A stretch of DNA of 64,000 bases from assembly GCA_019096155.1 (NCBI GenBank), contig JAHCVI010000002.1:3410001-3474000 (forward strand). Direction: 5' to 3'. How positions within the stretch are numbered: the stretch's first letter is position 1; every line of letters begins with the position of its first letter. The DNA comes from Staphylotrichum longicolle. Taxonomy: Eukaryota; Ascomycota; Sordariomycetes; Sordariales; Chaetomiaceae. Shown one piece after another: positions 46,198 through 57,624 of the stretch. The notes under the pieces are model-generated. The model made no database searches, had not been told where the DNA came from, and saw only the letters and a program-made list of their open reading frames with translations. A program made the position numbers and the translations under genes.

Positions 46198-47480
46198 TCA
46201 AAGAGTGTAAGCCGAGATGCTGACCTCAACACATCCGGCAGGCGTCATCGCCGCGTTCGCCATGTATATGGTGGAAGTGCACTGCAAGAAACGAGTGAGG
46301 CCGGACGTCGTCGAGCAGCTCAGGGCGAGAGTGGAGCCATCCACCGAGCACGCAACCGGCACCCACGTGAAGGTGGCCACTGAGGCATACTCCGGCGTGA
46401 CAAAGTAGACTTGGCCGTAACTGCTGGTATTCATGCGGATGAACATCTTATAGTTTGGTTGGTTTTGTATGCTTAGTCTGCCCTCGACCAGGCTCATCAT
46501 CCGGCCTGTGCCAGATGATGTTTTTTGCCATTGATAGGCAGGAGGGGTCCCGAATGCGATCAGGGGCCTGTTGACATCAGACCCGCTGGACAACTTGGCG
46601 AAAAATGTGCTGGGGGCCACCGCAGATGGAGTCGCCGTGACGGTCGTCGTGATCTCTGTCTGTGTGCTCAGAGTCGTTGTGAGTGTTGTGATCGCCGGGT
46701 TGACGATGACGGTGGTTACGGCAACGGTGACGACGGCATCGCTGGTAGACGTAACTGTAGCCGGCTCGATCGAGTAGATGATGGAGGTAACAGCATCCAA
46801 GTACGAGGTGACGGCTGTGGGCTGGAGACAGGCGCAGGCGGACGAATGTGCTTCCAGATCGGGGCAAGATGAGGCGATGTCAGAGGGCTCCGTGGGGGTG
46901 GAGCTGGTTGGCTCGGCGAGTGATGTGGATGAAGAGGTTTCAGACGGAAGCGCAGTTGCTGAAGTGGATGAGGTGCGAGGTTTGCACCCACCGCGGCGGT
47001 GGAGACCTCTGCGAACCGGCACCGTCGGCACCGCGGCGGCAGTCAGAGTCTGGACAACCGTAGTGGTATTCGGTGGCGGTCGCAAAGATAGTTTCGTACG
47101 AGGTTGACCGCCACGGTCGAAGTGGAAACGATGATGTCGGTATATGTCGAGGTTTGAATCGCCGTCGAGAAGACGGGATCTGCCGCAAGTGTGACTGTTG
47201 GGACTTGTGCGAGTCCAAAGAGGGACTGGCAGGCCGAGAGCTGGGCAGCGGGATCGTCGTTGGCACGACCAACAACCTGCATGAGGCATGGTGTCATGGT
47301 GCGGCATGCTGGCCCTGCCGAGGTGGGATTGTACTGAACAAGAGGATTCGCCATGTTGACTGAAACGAACGAAATGCAATCTGATTAGATCGCTGAAGGA
47401 ATTGCTGCAAGTGAGAGAGAGAGAGAACACAAGGCGTCACCAGCTCGCAGGGAAACGATGGCAAAGAGGAGAGGAGCCAT
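46198..47480 (-). CDS. Ser/Thr-rich, probably secreted protein
   Basis: Unrecognised protein. The C-terminal exon has a Thr/Val-rich stalk (AITTLTTTLSTQTEITTTVT) and a globular end with spaced cysteines (FTWVPVACSVDGSTLALSC and TRFLQCTSTIYMANA). The N-terminal part (MANPLVQYNPTSAGPACRTM, ATG at 47354) also has paired cysteines, giving a cysteine-Thr stalk-cysteine layout typical of fungal extracellular or wall proteins. The two parts are in different frames but join at phase 0 if a 50-bp intron (47050-47099, GTACGA...TCCAG) is removed. A further upstream exon starting at an ATG at 47480 (MAPLLFAIVSLRA) would supply a signal-peptide-like hydrophobic start, spliced from GTGACG to the TTTCAG just before 47354. 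Without it there is no signal peptide. Both introns are inferred; an alternative reading with two one-base shifts is described in findings. Confidence 0.6.
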
Positions 47481-49394
47481 CGCAGTCTACCTTATGTATT
47501 CTCCATTGTAACATCTTTTCCGACCACTCCTACACCCTCCCGGTTGTCAAAATCCACCACTTTTCGATAGTTTCCGTGCTGGGGCGAGGATGCGTGATCT
47601 AGGACCGTTCCGCCTTGAAAGGGTCTATGTGAAGACCCGGTGCAGGGCTTTGCTGCAACAAACCATGCCTGATCAGGGTGTTTTCAAAGGGCCAGGCCCA
47701 CGTCGACCTGTTGGTAACTGATCCACCCAGGTCCCAGCTCTCGCTTGATCCACTAGTCCATCACTAGTCCGGACTTGCAGGGCTCCAGCTGAAAAATGAA
47801 GGAGCTTCTCTTCCCGAGCAACAGGATGACCAAGCCATGGTTCCACTGGAGTTGTTTCCGCATCCAGGACAACAAGCAAAGCACGATCTAAGCGCCATAC
47901 TACATTGGATCCGAGGCGATATTTCCTCCACCACCTAACGTGCTGTGCGACAGCACCCGTCCACAGCAGCCCGCAGGTTGCGAAGTATTCAAATCGTTGC
48001 CCGAAGCCGGTGTCTACCACAGTGCGAGATGTACCGGTTCAAGGAAGCAGAGAATCCTGCTGCATGACCCTAGTTGACGATTTACATTGATTCTATGGGA
48101 TGCGGCTCGTCGATGCCTGGTGACCGTGCAAATGGGATAGAACAGCTACTTAATCACAGGGATTTCAACAGTAGTGCCATTCTTGGATTTTCTTCACGAG
48201 TAGGAGAGACCAGAAACTCTCCAGGGACCTTGTGCTAACATCAAATCAACTGGTAGAAGCGTGGAAGATTATTGCTCCCTGTTGACGCTGTGTTGAATGA
48301 ATGACTTAGTTGCCCCTTCTAGGAAATCGGCATCCCGCATGGCTGCTTGCCGCAAGGAGCCGCCTGCAAGACCGTTGTTGCTCTGGACCGTTGGGATCAT
48401 GCGGCTCCCAGATGTGGCGTTTCGTCCGCTTCCAGTTCTGACCTCACATGGTGCTGACCCTTGTAGCCCCAAGGCAGAGAGGTCTTTTTCAAGCACCAAC
48501 TTGTGACTCCCGTCGTGCCACATGGTCTCGGAGGCCCAGGATCTGTTTCTAGACAAGATGTAAACCTCAAGACATAACGCAGGATACGCGGTTTGTGCGA
48601 CCGCTTGCACTTTGCAAGGGTGTCTTTGAATTGACTGGATCAAAACTGGCCATCGATTTCGAAGCCCACAGAGTGCAGGTTAACGGCCGAGACACTTTTT
48701 GGGAGCTCAAGGTTGTGCAGACGGGAGGTTTCTCGCAGCTGTCATTGCAGCTGGGCACCCGAAGGCGAGCCCTACGCCGCTCCTTCCGTCTCCGACGTCT
48801 TGCCAGTGCACTCAGCATGGAGATAAGGTAGGAAGGTTGGGCCGGCCAACTGCCGTAAGGTAATCAACGGCAGCAACAGTGCCAAAATTGAAGAGTTTGA
48901 CCACTGGAAGTCAGGAAGGAGCACCCCTGGGAAATTTCCGCGCATCCAGAAATCATGGCGCCTCTTTGGGACGTGGGCTTTGGTGCCCAAGCCAGTGAGA
49001 CAGACTGGTCTCTCACCTGACTGCTCACCGAGACTTGCGTCTTAGTTTGTTGCCGACTACCTCTCCACGGCTGCGTTTGCCTTTGTGCCTTCATTTTGGT
49101 CAACTCAGCTGTGCGATCACGGGGTTGAGCACCATTCTGATTGCTTCCCTCCTTTTCTCCCCAACTTTGACCGACAACCCTCGCGAGATTAACCATTCTT
49201 TTCCGAGGCAACTTTACGAGGTTCTTTCCATTCCCAGCAACTGTTCTGCCGACCAGCAAACCGCAACAGCACAAACAAGACGAGAACATCGCTGCGCCCC
49301 AATCTTCACTTCTCTGCGGCAGTTTCCGCAAAACCACTCAGTCTCTCTGTCCGTGTGACTTCGATGAGATCGCTTCTTGCGATCCCCGGCCAGC
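47481..49394. other. divergent intergenic region, no supported gene
   Basis: About 1.9 kb between the Ser/Thr-rich protein gene (-) and the disordered protein gene (+), so it should contain both promoters. Short ORFs only. A pyrimidine-rich stretch precedes the plus-strand start at about 49130-49380. Confidence 0.5.
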
Positions 49395-50665
49395 ATGTTC
49401 GAAGTTGACTGGGCCGATTACGACTGCGAGCGTGTCGGGCAGCGGCGCGCAAGGAAAGAGGTCGAGCGGGAGCTGAAGAAGAAGGAGGATGCCAGCAGCC
49501 ACCATGAGACCATATCAAGTCGTACATCATGTTCATCTGACCAACCTCGACGGACTTTTTTTGGAAGCATCGGAAGGAAGAAGAAACAAGAACCGAGCAC
49601 ACCCGAGTCGATCACGGCAGATGGGTATCTCAAGCGCGGCTCATTTCGTATCCCTCGGCCTGTTACAGGTATCGCATCTAGCCTGACGGAGGAGGACTCG
49701 ACGGAACATCGCAATCAGGGGGTTCTGCCAATTCAACCTCGCGCTGGGAGCAACAGCGCTGCCAACAAGACGAAGCGCACGTTGCCGAAGACCCCTGACC
49801 GATCGTCGAACGGTAATTATCAGCACACCTTCACTCAAGTCCCATCAACTAATGAGACACAGAGTCGATGCTATCAAGAATGACTGACCTAACCATTCCA
49901 ACATTGGAATCGCACCGTAACAGCGATGGTTCAATCATGGACGCTACACGCGCCGCAACACAAACTGTCCAGGGACTTCGTGAAGAGGGACCACCTGCAG
50001 CAAGAATTTCCAAGACAACCCACCAGCTCGACATGGACCAGGCTCTTCCTCGGTTCAGAGTCGGAACAAACATCACGACCAGGCTCGAGATACCCAGAAC
50101 TCCCACATCGCCTCCGCTTTCTTACACCCCATCACCACCTGACAACGTCAGGTCAGCATCCGAGTTCATCGATGACTGGTTCACGGCCGTGCATGGGCCA
50201 ATCCGCCAACTTCCTCGGTCCGGCCCCCATGGCACAACTCGCCGAGGCAATGTACTCCTGCCGCCCAACCTTCGTCGACCCGTTCCCATGACCCCGACCC
50301 GGCGCTCGGCGAAGGAGGATGTCTTCATTGCCCCCAGGGCTTCCCCGATCCAGTTCTTGGCCAACGACCCAGACGACTGGAAGACGCCTGACGAGTGGAA
50401 TCATGTATTACGCACCGAAACTCATCCAGCTGACGATGGAGTTGCCGAACAAGACGACGAAGCGGCGGTGGACCCGACGATTGACGCCATGGATTCTGCT
50501 CACGTCGAAGAACGAGACGCTACAGAGAGCCGGAACTCTCAAGAGAACAACCAGTTGCTCGAGTCACCGACAAAGAAGCCCGAACCTGGGGCCTCTGTGT
50601 GTTGCCAGTTCCAGTGGAAGGTGACTCCGGGCACGCGCGGCCGGCCTGGGCCAACAACAACCTAA
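49395..50665 (+). CDS. hypothetical disordered protein (406 aa)
   Basis: Two exons (49395-49812 and 49863-50665) join in frame across a 50-bp intron with GTAATT, an ACTAATG branch-like site and ACACAG, reading RSSNESMLSRMTDL over the junction. The start MFEVDWADYDCERVGQRRAR is followed by a basic/acidic helix (RKEVERELKKKEDASSHH) and a Ser/Thr/Pro-rich disordered body. Short motifs that look conserved are TFFGSIGRKKKQEPS, GYLKRGSFRIPRP, and an aromatic block SASEFIDDWFTAVHGPIR. A second aromatic/acidic block (NDPDDWKTPDEWNHV) precedes an acidic tail ending QFQWKVTPGTRGRPGPTTT. No domain is recognised. The clean intron supports a real gene. Confidence 0.7.
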
Positions 50666-53600
50666 GGCCATGAGTCTTCCCCGCGGCAAATCAAACACCT
50701 GGCCATGGCGAAAGTACCCAAACTGGACATGTACTCCTCGGATTGGAGCGGCGTGCTTTAGAAGTGATGTAGGAGAGGAAAACTTGGGAAGGGAGACTGA
50801 AAGAACGGGGCGGGGAACCCGGGTATCCCGTGTTCGGGCCCCGAGGAAGTCGCAAGGAAGGCGCGCTGCTGGGAGGCAAAGGTTTTGGGAATGGGATCTG
50901 GGAAATCTTTGGAAGAAGATACTCGGGAGAGCTACTTGGAAGAAGATATGAGAGAGCCCCTGGTGGAAGACGGGCCGAGAGGCACATGGGGGAGATGCTG
51001 GGAAAGAGAGATACCATTGGACGTTACGGGCAGCAGAGGGAGCCAGGCAGCAGGGACTCCAAGTGTATGGCACTGGTCGGAGAGTTCACCAGATTTGCAC
51101 TCAGGAAAGGCATCTACGGAGGATATAGCACCTCCCGGCCCATTGGTCAGTTCGTCGACGATGGGCCACGCTTGGGGTTGAGAAATGGCAGCCAGAGATT
51201 GGCTCTTGGGTTACTTTTGAGAAGGTCAGAAGAGCAAACGAGCATTGCTACGAAAGTGTCTGATGCAGGAGTCGTGCATTTTGCCTTGCTTCCCTCCCAG
51301 TGCTTGACGTCTTGGCGCCCACTCGATATCCTACCTCCACTTTCTTACCTGGTTGCAAAGGATTTGGAAAGGTCATGCGAAGACAAGGCATTGAACCGAG
51401 CTGTTCGCTGACATCCACTCCTCTGACCATTTCATCGCGGGGGCGGAATGCGGTCACCCTGGCCTCCTTGATCGCGCCGCTGGGGAGATGGGCAAGGCAA
51501 ACGAATAGAACACTTCCATGATCCTTCCAGAGGCGAGTTTCTTATCGTAGGGAGAGGGGTCCGAGCTGTGATGTGAGGGGGAAACAACCCGGAAGCCATC
51601 TGTTGTGAGACATACCTAGCAGTTGCAGTGGCCGACCCCTGCCGAGCTTGGGCGGGCTTGCCCGGAGCGAGAATTGGCAGGCACAGAGGCAGGGAATGCG
51701 GTCGCTCCATGTGTGTTGATTGTGTGTTGATGATGCAGAGAGGAGGCGCAAGACCAGGATGTCAGTCTTAGCCTGGCTCGGTGTGCCCGCGTTGGGGGCG
51801 AGGGGGGGAAGAGGTCCGAGGCCGCCCGCCACTGCTTGTCGCAGACAGAATCCTGAATCCTGAACCGCTGGGCATGCAGCCAAGAACAGAGAGTCTGGCG
51901 AGTCGCTGATAGGGAGGAAGAGGGGAAGGACCATCAGCGACTCATTGGCGATACTGAAAGATGAAGTTGATTCCTGCACTGTAACGTCCGAGGTCAAGCA
52001 GTTTCTTCTGCACTGCATACCTGCGTTGATGTGTGTGCTGCTCAGGGACGCTAACGTCGTTGTTGATTGAACTTATTCGGGCGCGGCTGATCCCAATCAC
52101 CGCCGTCCGTGCTCTGCGGTCCCCAGGTCGGTTGGACAAGTCGAGGGTTGATGATCGTCGAAGAATGGGTGAAATCCGGGTTCAACGGTCGCTTCGAGCC
52201 CCCCTGTCACTCTCGGCACTCTCACCCATGCAAGGAACCAGAGTTTGGGGACCGTGGTGGCTCGCGGCTGGTTCCGCGCACGCACCTCCCTCCTTGGCGT
52301 TTTGGCGTTGTTCTTGACTTTCTTGAAGTGGTAAAGATGTCCGGCCAGTACCGAACATTTCGTGCATATCGCCGGTGTGATGAGACTTCACATGGCCACG
52401 AAACAAGGGTCCCGTGGCTGGATCACGTCAGTCTGCAGAGCCGTCAACAAGGCTCGAAGCGGCTGAGCTCGAGAGTATCGATGGGTGATGGGACTATGGT
52501 GGAGTTTCGAGTTGGGATTGCCTTGTCTGGGAACTGGCGCGGTGGTATCGATATGTTTCGGCAGTGGGTCAAGGGAGGATCAGGCGAGGCCAGACCGTCC
52601 TCAGCTTGTGACTTCTTCCACATGCAGACTTCCGGCAGAGCTCATGGCTTGCATGCTCAAGTCGGGCCGGAGGTTGATGTTTGCTGCAAGCCCTGGACCT
52701 TGTCGATTTGGCGGACACAAGGTTTGCGAGCCAATGACAGAGCCCCACGGACTCGAGCCCCGAAGCTACCCTGTCGTGCGGGGACCTTGTCCTTGAGGAT
52801 CGACGTTAAGCGTGGGGTAGATGCCCCTTTGCCCCTGAAGCACGATGAAGGAGTGAATGGTTGGTGGAAACAGCTCGAACAGGTATGATATCCGTGGAGA
52901 CTTGAGCGAGCTGAGTTGAGCTCTGTGAGTCTGGTCCACTTGGGGCCAATAGTTGATACGAGCATATCGTAGGGCTGGACTGAAGACGGTAGTGATGTTC
53001 GTTTGGCGTTGCATCTATTTTCGGGATTTGGAGCATCGAAAGAGACATCTCCGGAGGAGGAAAAGGGGCGCGTTGGGGAAATCATGTGAGACACGTGTCC
53101 GACTCCCCGATTGACGGTTGACGGTTGCCGAGCGTGTCTGGGGCTACTGAGAGGGATCGACAGAGATTCGGCGAGGGTTGAGAAGAACTGAGTAATGATT
53201 TTGATGTCGGCTGGGAGCCGAGTGTTGAGACAGAATGAAACGCACAGACGCAGCACTGGCTCTGAAAATCCGGATGGCATCTCTCCTGGTTCGCACCAGT
53301 CGGATCCATAGTTAATGATCAAGCTGGACAATCTTTTGCCCTTTTCCACCATGCAAGCATTGCCGAGCGTGATAAGCCGGGGCTAACATCCAGTCGCCAC
53401 CGGTGATAAGCAGGACGTCATCCGCTCCAAAGTTCACTAAACGGGCGGCAGTGTGAGAAAAGACGACATCTCGGCATCCGAATTCCGCAGGTGTGACGTC
53501 TAGATCTTGAGAATCGGGTGCGCTTCGACGGGTGGTTAGTTACTAGGTATGCAGTACTATCCGTGTCGTTGTTCAGGATTGGGGGTTGACATGGAAGATA

Positions 53601-55747
53601 CTGTTTAACCATTGGTGAGGGTTGCATCGGAAGAGTGAGAGAGCGTCCTGCCGCCGTGTTATGTGCTGTGCTTGGATTTGTGCATGGAAAGTGCCGCTCG
53701 TGGGACACTGTACAGTTGATCTAGGAGAGAAATTTGATTAACTGCCGGTACGGCATGGACAAGGAGCATTAGCGGCGATCGGAGATGGCGACAAGCCTTT
53801 CGGGTGTGGGTTTGTCCTGGTCTTAACACCCTCGAGGCACCCTGAAAAGAGGCCGAGAAGTGGATGAAGATGGGATTGGATGCGACGTTGGGGATTTTGT
53901 GGATGGTGTTTGGAAGTGCCAAGAAAAAACGGTGGCCAAGAAACGGAAGTCGGCGTGGTGGGGTTCCCACGTGGTAATGGGACCGCTTCTGTCTCCAAAC
54001 CTCAGATTCAGTTCCTTCCTTGCTGATTTCCCATCCACCACTCTACAGTTTTCGGCGCACGCACAAAGTTCAATAAGTCGCCAAAGTCGCCCACAGGGCA
54101 CGCACCAATCTCGGCGCCCCCAAATCTTACAATAGGTGTTTGTCTCACGGCACCGGGACGGCCCCTCTCGATGCAAGAGACACGGCAAGACTCGAGTCGC
54201 GACGGATAAACAACGAAACAGCCGTGGCCTGAGGAGCGAAAATCGCCACGGGTCTCGTCTGCTCTAACAACACATGAAGCACCGCCTGTGTTGCGATCTT
54301 CCTCTCTTACCTCTCCTCTCCTTCCGAGCATCATAAGCTGTGATGAGTAGCTGTCGAATGCTGACGGGGACCTGTTTCCCGAGTTTGCATAACCCCTCCC
54401 TGCGCACAAATGTGACCCTCCTCCTTCACCTCCGTCACGATGAATGCAACACTGGCAGGGGTCCGGACCAGAGCTGTGCGCGTGCGCCAAGCTGACTCGC
54501 GAGTCGCATGGCAGCCATCTGCGCAGGGGGGTCGTTCGTTTTCACAGGGGTCCCCTGTCTGCAGGGGCGCTTGTTTCTCTGGAGGAATGGGGAAAATGGG
54601 GAAATGGATGGAGCCCAACTCGCTGGACCCCAACCGTTTAACACTGACATCCCCGCGATCAGCGCTAGCGGACCTCCCAGCCATCATCGCTCTTCAGCTC
54701 TATCAATTTCGGCGAGCTGCCCGTTCGCCGCAAGCTGCCGTGGAGACTGCCAGGTACAGAGTAGACGGGAAGTTCCTCTGTTGGGGTTTTGGGTGCGTCG
54801 GCGAGGTGACACGGCACTTCATCCCCGGCCTCGCCGACTTCCTCTTCCCAGCCTCCGTTGGAAGCAGGTAACAGATCTACTCCGTACACCCTGCTCGTTG
54901 CCACTCCATCCTATCAGGCAGAGCACAGCCAATTATCCAGTCCTTCCATACGGTTTCGGCTGCGCAGCATGCGGCTTGTGTCCCCCAGGTTCTTGGTCCT
55001 CAACTTGACCGCATTTTGCCGTGACAAGGCACTTCTTGGCCGGACTTTCTGTCCCTCCCACATCTTGGCCAGCACTGGGCAGACGGAAACGCATCCCCTC
55101 TCTGGTTAGTGTGAGCTCATTGCTGCATCCTCCCCCTGCACCTCTCCAGACACACAGGGGGCTCCACGGTCGCCCGGGGTCCTGGTTGGCGTGGCCCGCA
55201 TGAGATCCATAAAGATCTCAACGCCTGTCAAGATTTTGGCCCATTTCAGAAATGTGATCCCAGAACCCTGGACGCTGGCCGTGCTCGGGCAAAGGATGAC
55301 GCTCCAGCATCCCGGCTAGCCTTTCTCGAGTATCATCTTGCTGGATCCGGCTTGCTGCCCGTATGCTCTCCCCGCGCAGCCAAGTACTTGTATCCCCACT
55401 CCCCTCTTCAATGCCAGGCGAGGTCCCACTCCCCGGGTCGTGACCAGAGTCCTGGAACCACCACCAGTCCAACGACACCCTCTGTCAGTGCCGACCTTCG
55501 AAGCAATATCACGGCCGCGGCGGACCGCCTCCATCGCGGCACGCACCAACACCGTCTGTCTTGTGTGTCGAGGCAGTTCGCATCAACATCCAACACTGCA
55601 AGCCGCCGTGCTTTTGAGCCTCTGCCCCTCGGGGCGCAACACGGGGTGGCCGCCCGATACCAGGCCGCAGCAGACTCGTTGCAATATACCGAACGCCCGA
55701 CATCCTTCTCCGCCATCCGTGCCGTCGAGTGACACCCCGCCGCAAAC
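50666..55747. other. 5.1-kb gene-free region upstream of the GPCR
   Basis: No ORF with recognisable motifs. The largest are a plus-strand ORF of 259 codons near 52.1-52.9 kb and a minus-strand ATG ORF of 231 codons at 52657-53352; they overlap each other and show no family resemblance. A purine-rich patch runs through 50.85-51.0 kb. The region ends at the GPCR start codon, so the distal part may be its promoter and leader. Confidence 0.5.
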
Positions 55748-57482
55748 ATGGACGTGAACACGGGTCTCCAAAACTCCCAGATAGACGTCGTCAGCATCTT
55801 GGAAAGGACATGCTCCGTCTTCTCCCTCCTGGGATCCGTGATGGTCATCACCACCTTTTCCATCTCCAAGGCCTTCCACAAGCCCATCAACCGGCTGGTG
55901 TTCTACGCATCCTTTGGCAACCTCATGACAAATGTAGCCACCTTGATGGCCCGGAGCTTCATCAACAATGTCAACTCGGCTGGTTGCCAGTTCCAGGCGT
56001 TCCTCATTCAAATGTAGGCTCTGACAGTCGTTCTTCAAGTCAACCCCCCTAAACTGACATGCATGGCCAGGTTCATGCCTGCCGACGCCTTCTGGACGCT
56101 ATCCATGGCCGTGAACGTTTATCTCACCTTTTACTTCAAGTTTGACGCGCAGCGGCTGCGTAGGATGGAGATCCCCTACCTCATACTCTGCTACGGCACC
56201 CCCTTCATCGTCGCGCTGGTCTTGATCTTCATTTCGACGCCGGAGAAGGGGCGCATGTACGGAAACGCGACTCTGTGGTGTTGGATCGCGCCCACGTGGG
56301 ACATTTACCGCATCGCTATCTTCTACGGGCCTGTGTGGTAAGCGTGGTGTACCCCCTGAGACAGGGGCTCCCGAGCTGACCGCGGATTCCAGGATCGTGA
56401 TTCTCATCACCTTTTTCATCTACATTCGCGCCGGCCGCGAAATATACAAGAAGCACAAGCAACTGAGGGAGTTTAGCACGAGCCACAATGACCCCGAGCC
56501 CCTCCGTCCCGTGGACGACCTCTTCAGCTCCACCAAGACCACCGAAGTCTTTGTCACGAGCGAAGTCATCGACAAGCACGGCACCATCGACCTCGCGCCC
56601 CTGGGCGAGCGCCGCCGGTCCCAGGCCCTCGCGCCACCGCAAAAACCCCCCAAGGCCGCCTACTCGGTCACCATCTCCTCCAACCGCAACCGCCAATCCC
56701 ACCACCCGGACACGCCCCCCGGCGCTTACCACCTCGAGACCGCCATCACCGCCGACTCCCAAGCCAGCACCGCCGCCGCCGCCGCCGCCGCCGCAGGCAG
56801 CACCAGCACGACGACTCCCAACCTCACGCGCATCGCAACCAACTCAACAAGCATGCACACCCGAACCGCGCCGACCATCACCAACACCAGCACCAGCGGC
56901 GGCGGCGGCGGCACCAATCCAAACCCGCTCCGCCGGCGCGCCGCCTACGAGGCCAACAACGCGACGTGGTCCTACACCAAGTGCGCGCTGCTCTTCTTCA
57001 CGGCCATGCTCGTCACGTGGATCCCGTCGAGCGCCAACCGCGTCTACAGCTTCATCCACTCCGGGCAGGCCTCGCTGCCGCTCGAGTACATGTCCTCCTT
57101 CGTGCTGCCCCTGCAGGGGTTCTGGAACGCCATCATCTATTTTGTGACGTCGTGGGGCGCGTGCCGCATGCTCTGGGACGATGTGCGGCTGTGGTGCGGC
57201 AGCCCGTCGTTCCGCGGGCGGAGAGGCAGGCGCAGCGGGAGGGTGGATCCGCACGAGCTGATGCCCGGCGGTGGTGGCGGTGGTGGTGATGGATTGGTGG
57301 GGCACCATTTGCCGCGCGGGGGAGGCGGGGGTCCGTCGGCGTTCCAGCAGATGATGATGATGGGCGCCGGGGGCAAGAGGGGCGGGAGCAAAGGGAGCGA
57401 CGGGAAGGCGTACGAGACGGAGAGCATGACGGAGCTGGCGGGGAGCCGGCCGGAGTCCAGCTCGGGGAGCAGTCGACGATGA
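55748..57482 (+). CDS. cAMP-receptor-like G-protein-coupled receptor (540 aa)
   Basis: Seven-helix receptor of the fungal cAR-like class (relatives: GprH of Aspergillus, GPR-1 to GPR-3 of Neurospora), predicted to signal through heterotrimeric G proteins. Three exons (55748-56013, 56071-56337, 56393-57482) splice in frame via 57- and 55-bp introns. Helices I-II lie in VDVVSILERTCSVFSLLGSV-like sequence (here IDVVSILERTCSVFSLLGSV) and KPINRLVFYASFGNLMTNVA. The CQFQAFLIQM|FMPADAFW junction, where helix III Cys sits, and WCWIAPTWDIYRIAIFYGPV (loop 2 Cys) follow. Helix V is IVILITFFIYIRAGREIYKK. The third intracellular loop is very long (about 210 residues) and low-complexity, with Ala, Thr, Ser and Gly runs. 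Helices VI-VII are ALLFFTAMLVTWIPSSANRV and VLPLQGFWNAIIYFVTSWGA. The C-terminal tail is Gly/Arg-rich with MMMM and ends SSSGSSRR. Ligand unknown. Confidence 0.93.
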
Positions 57483-57594
57483 CGGGGGAGGGGATGATGG
57501 GGGCGCTGGGGGAGAGGGGGAAGATGGAGGTGTGATAGTGTCATCCATGGTTGGAGTTTTCTTTTGTTTTGTTTTTTGTGGTTATTGGTCACCA

Positions 57595-57624
57595 CCTACC
57601 TACCTACCTACCTACCTACCTACC
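57595..57624. repeat. (CTAC)n microsatellite
   Basis: About seven perfect tandem copies of CTAC, roughly 110 bases after the GPCR stop codon, so probably within its 3' UTR. Confidence 0.9.

Noticed and set aside
52657..53352. Minus-strand ATG ORF of 231 codons
   Set aside because: No motif, no intron evidence, and it overlaps a 259-codon plus-strand ORF. Random ORFs of this size are expected in GC-rich DNA.
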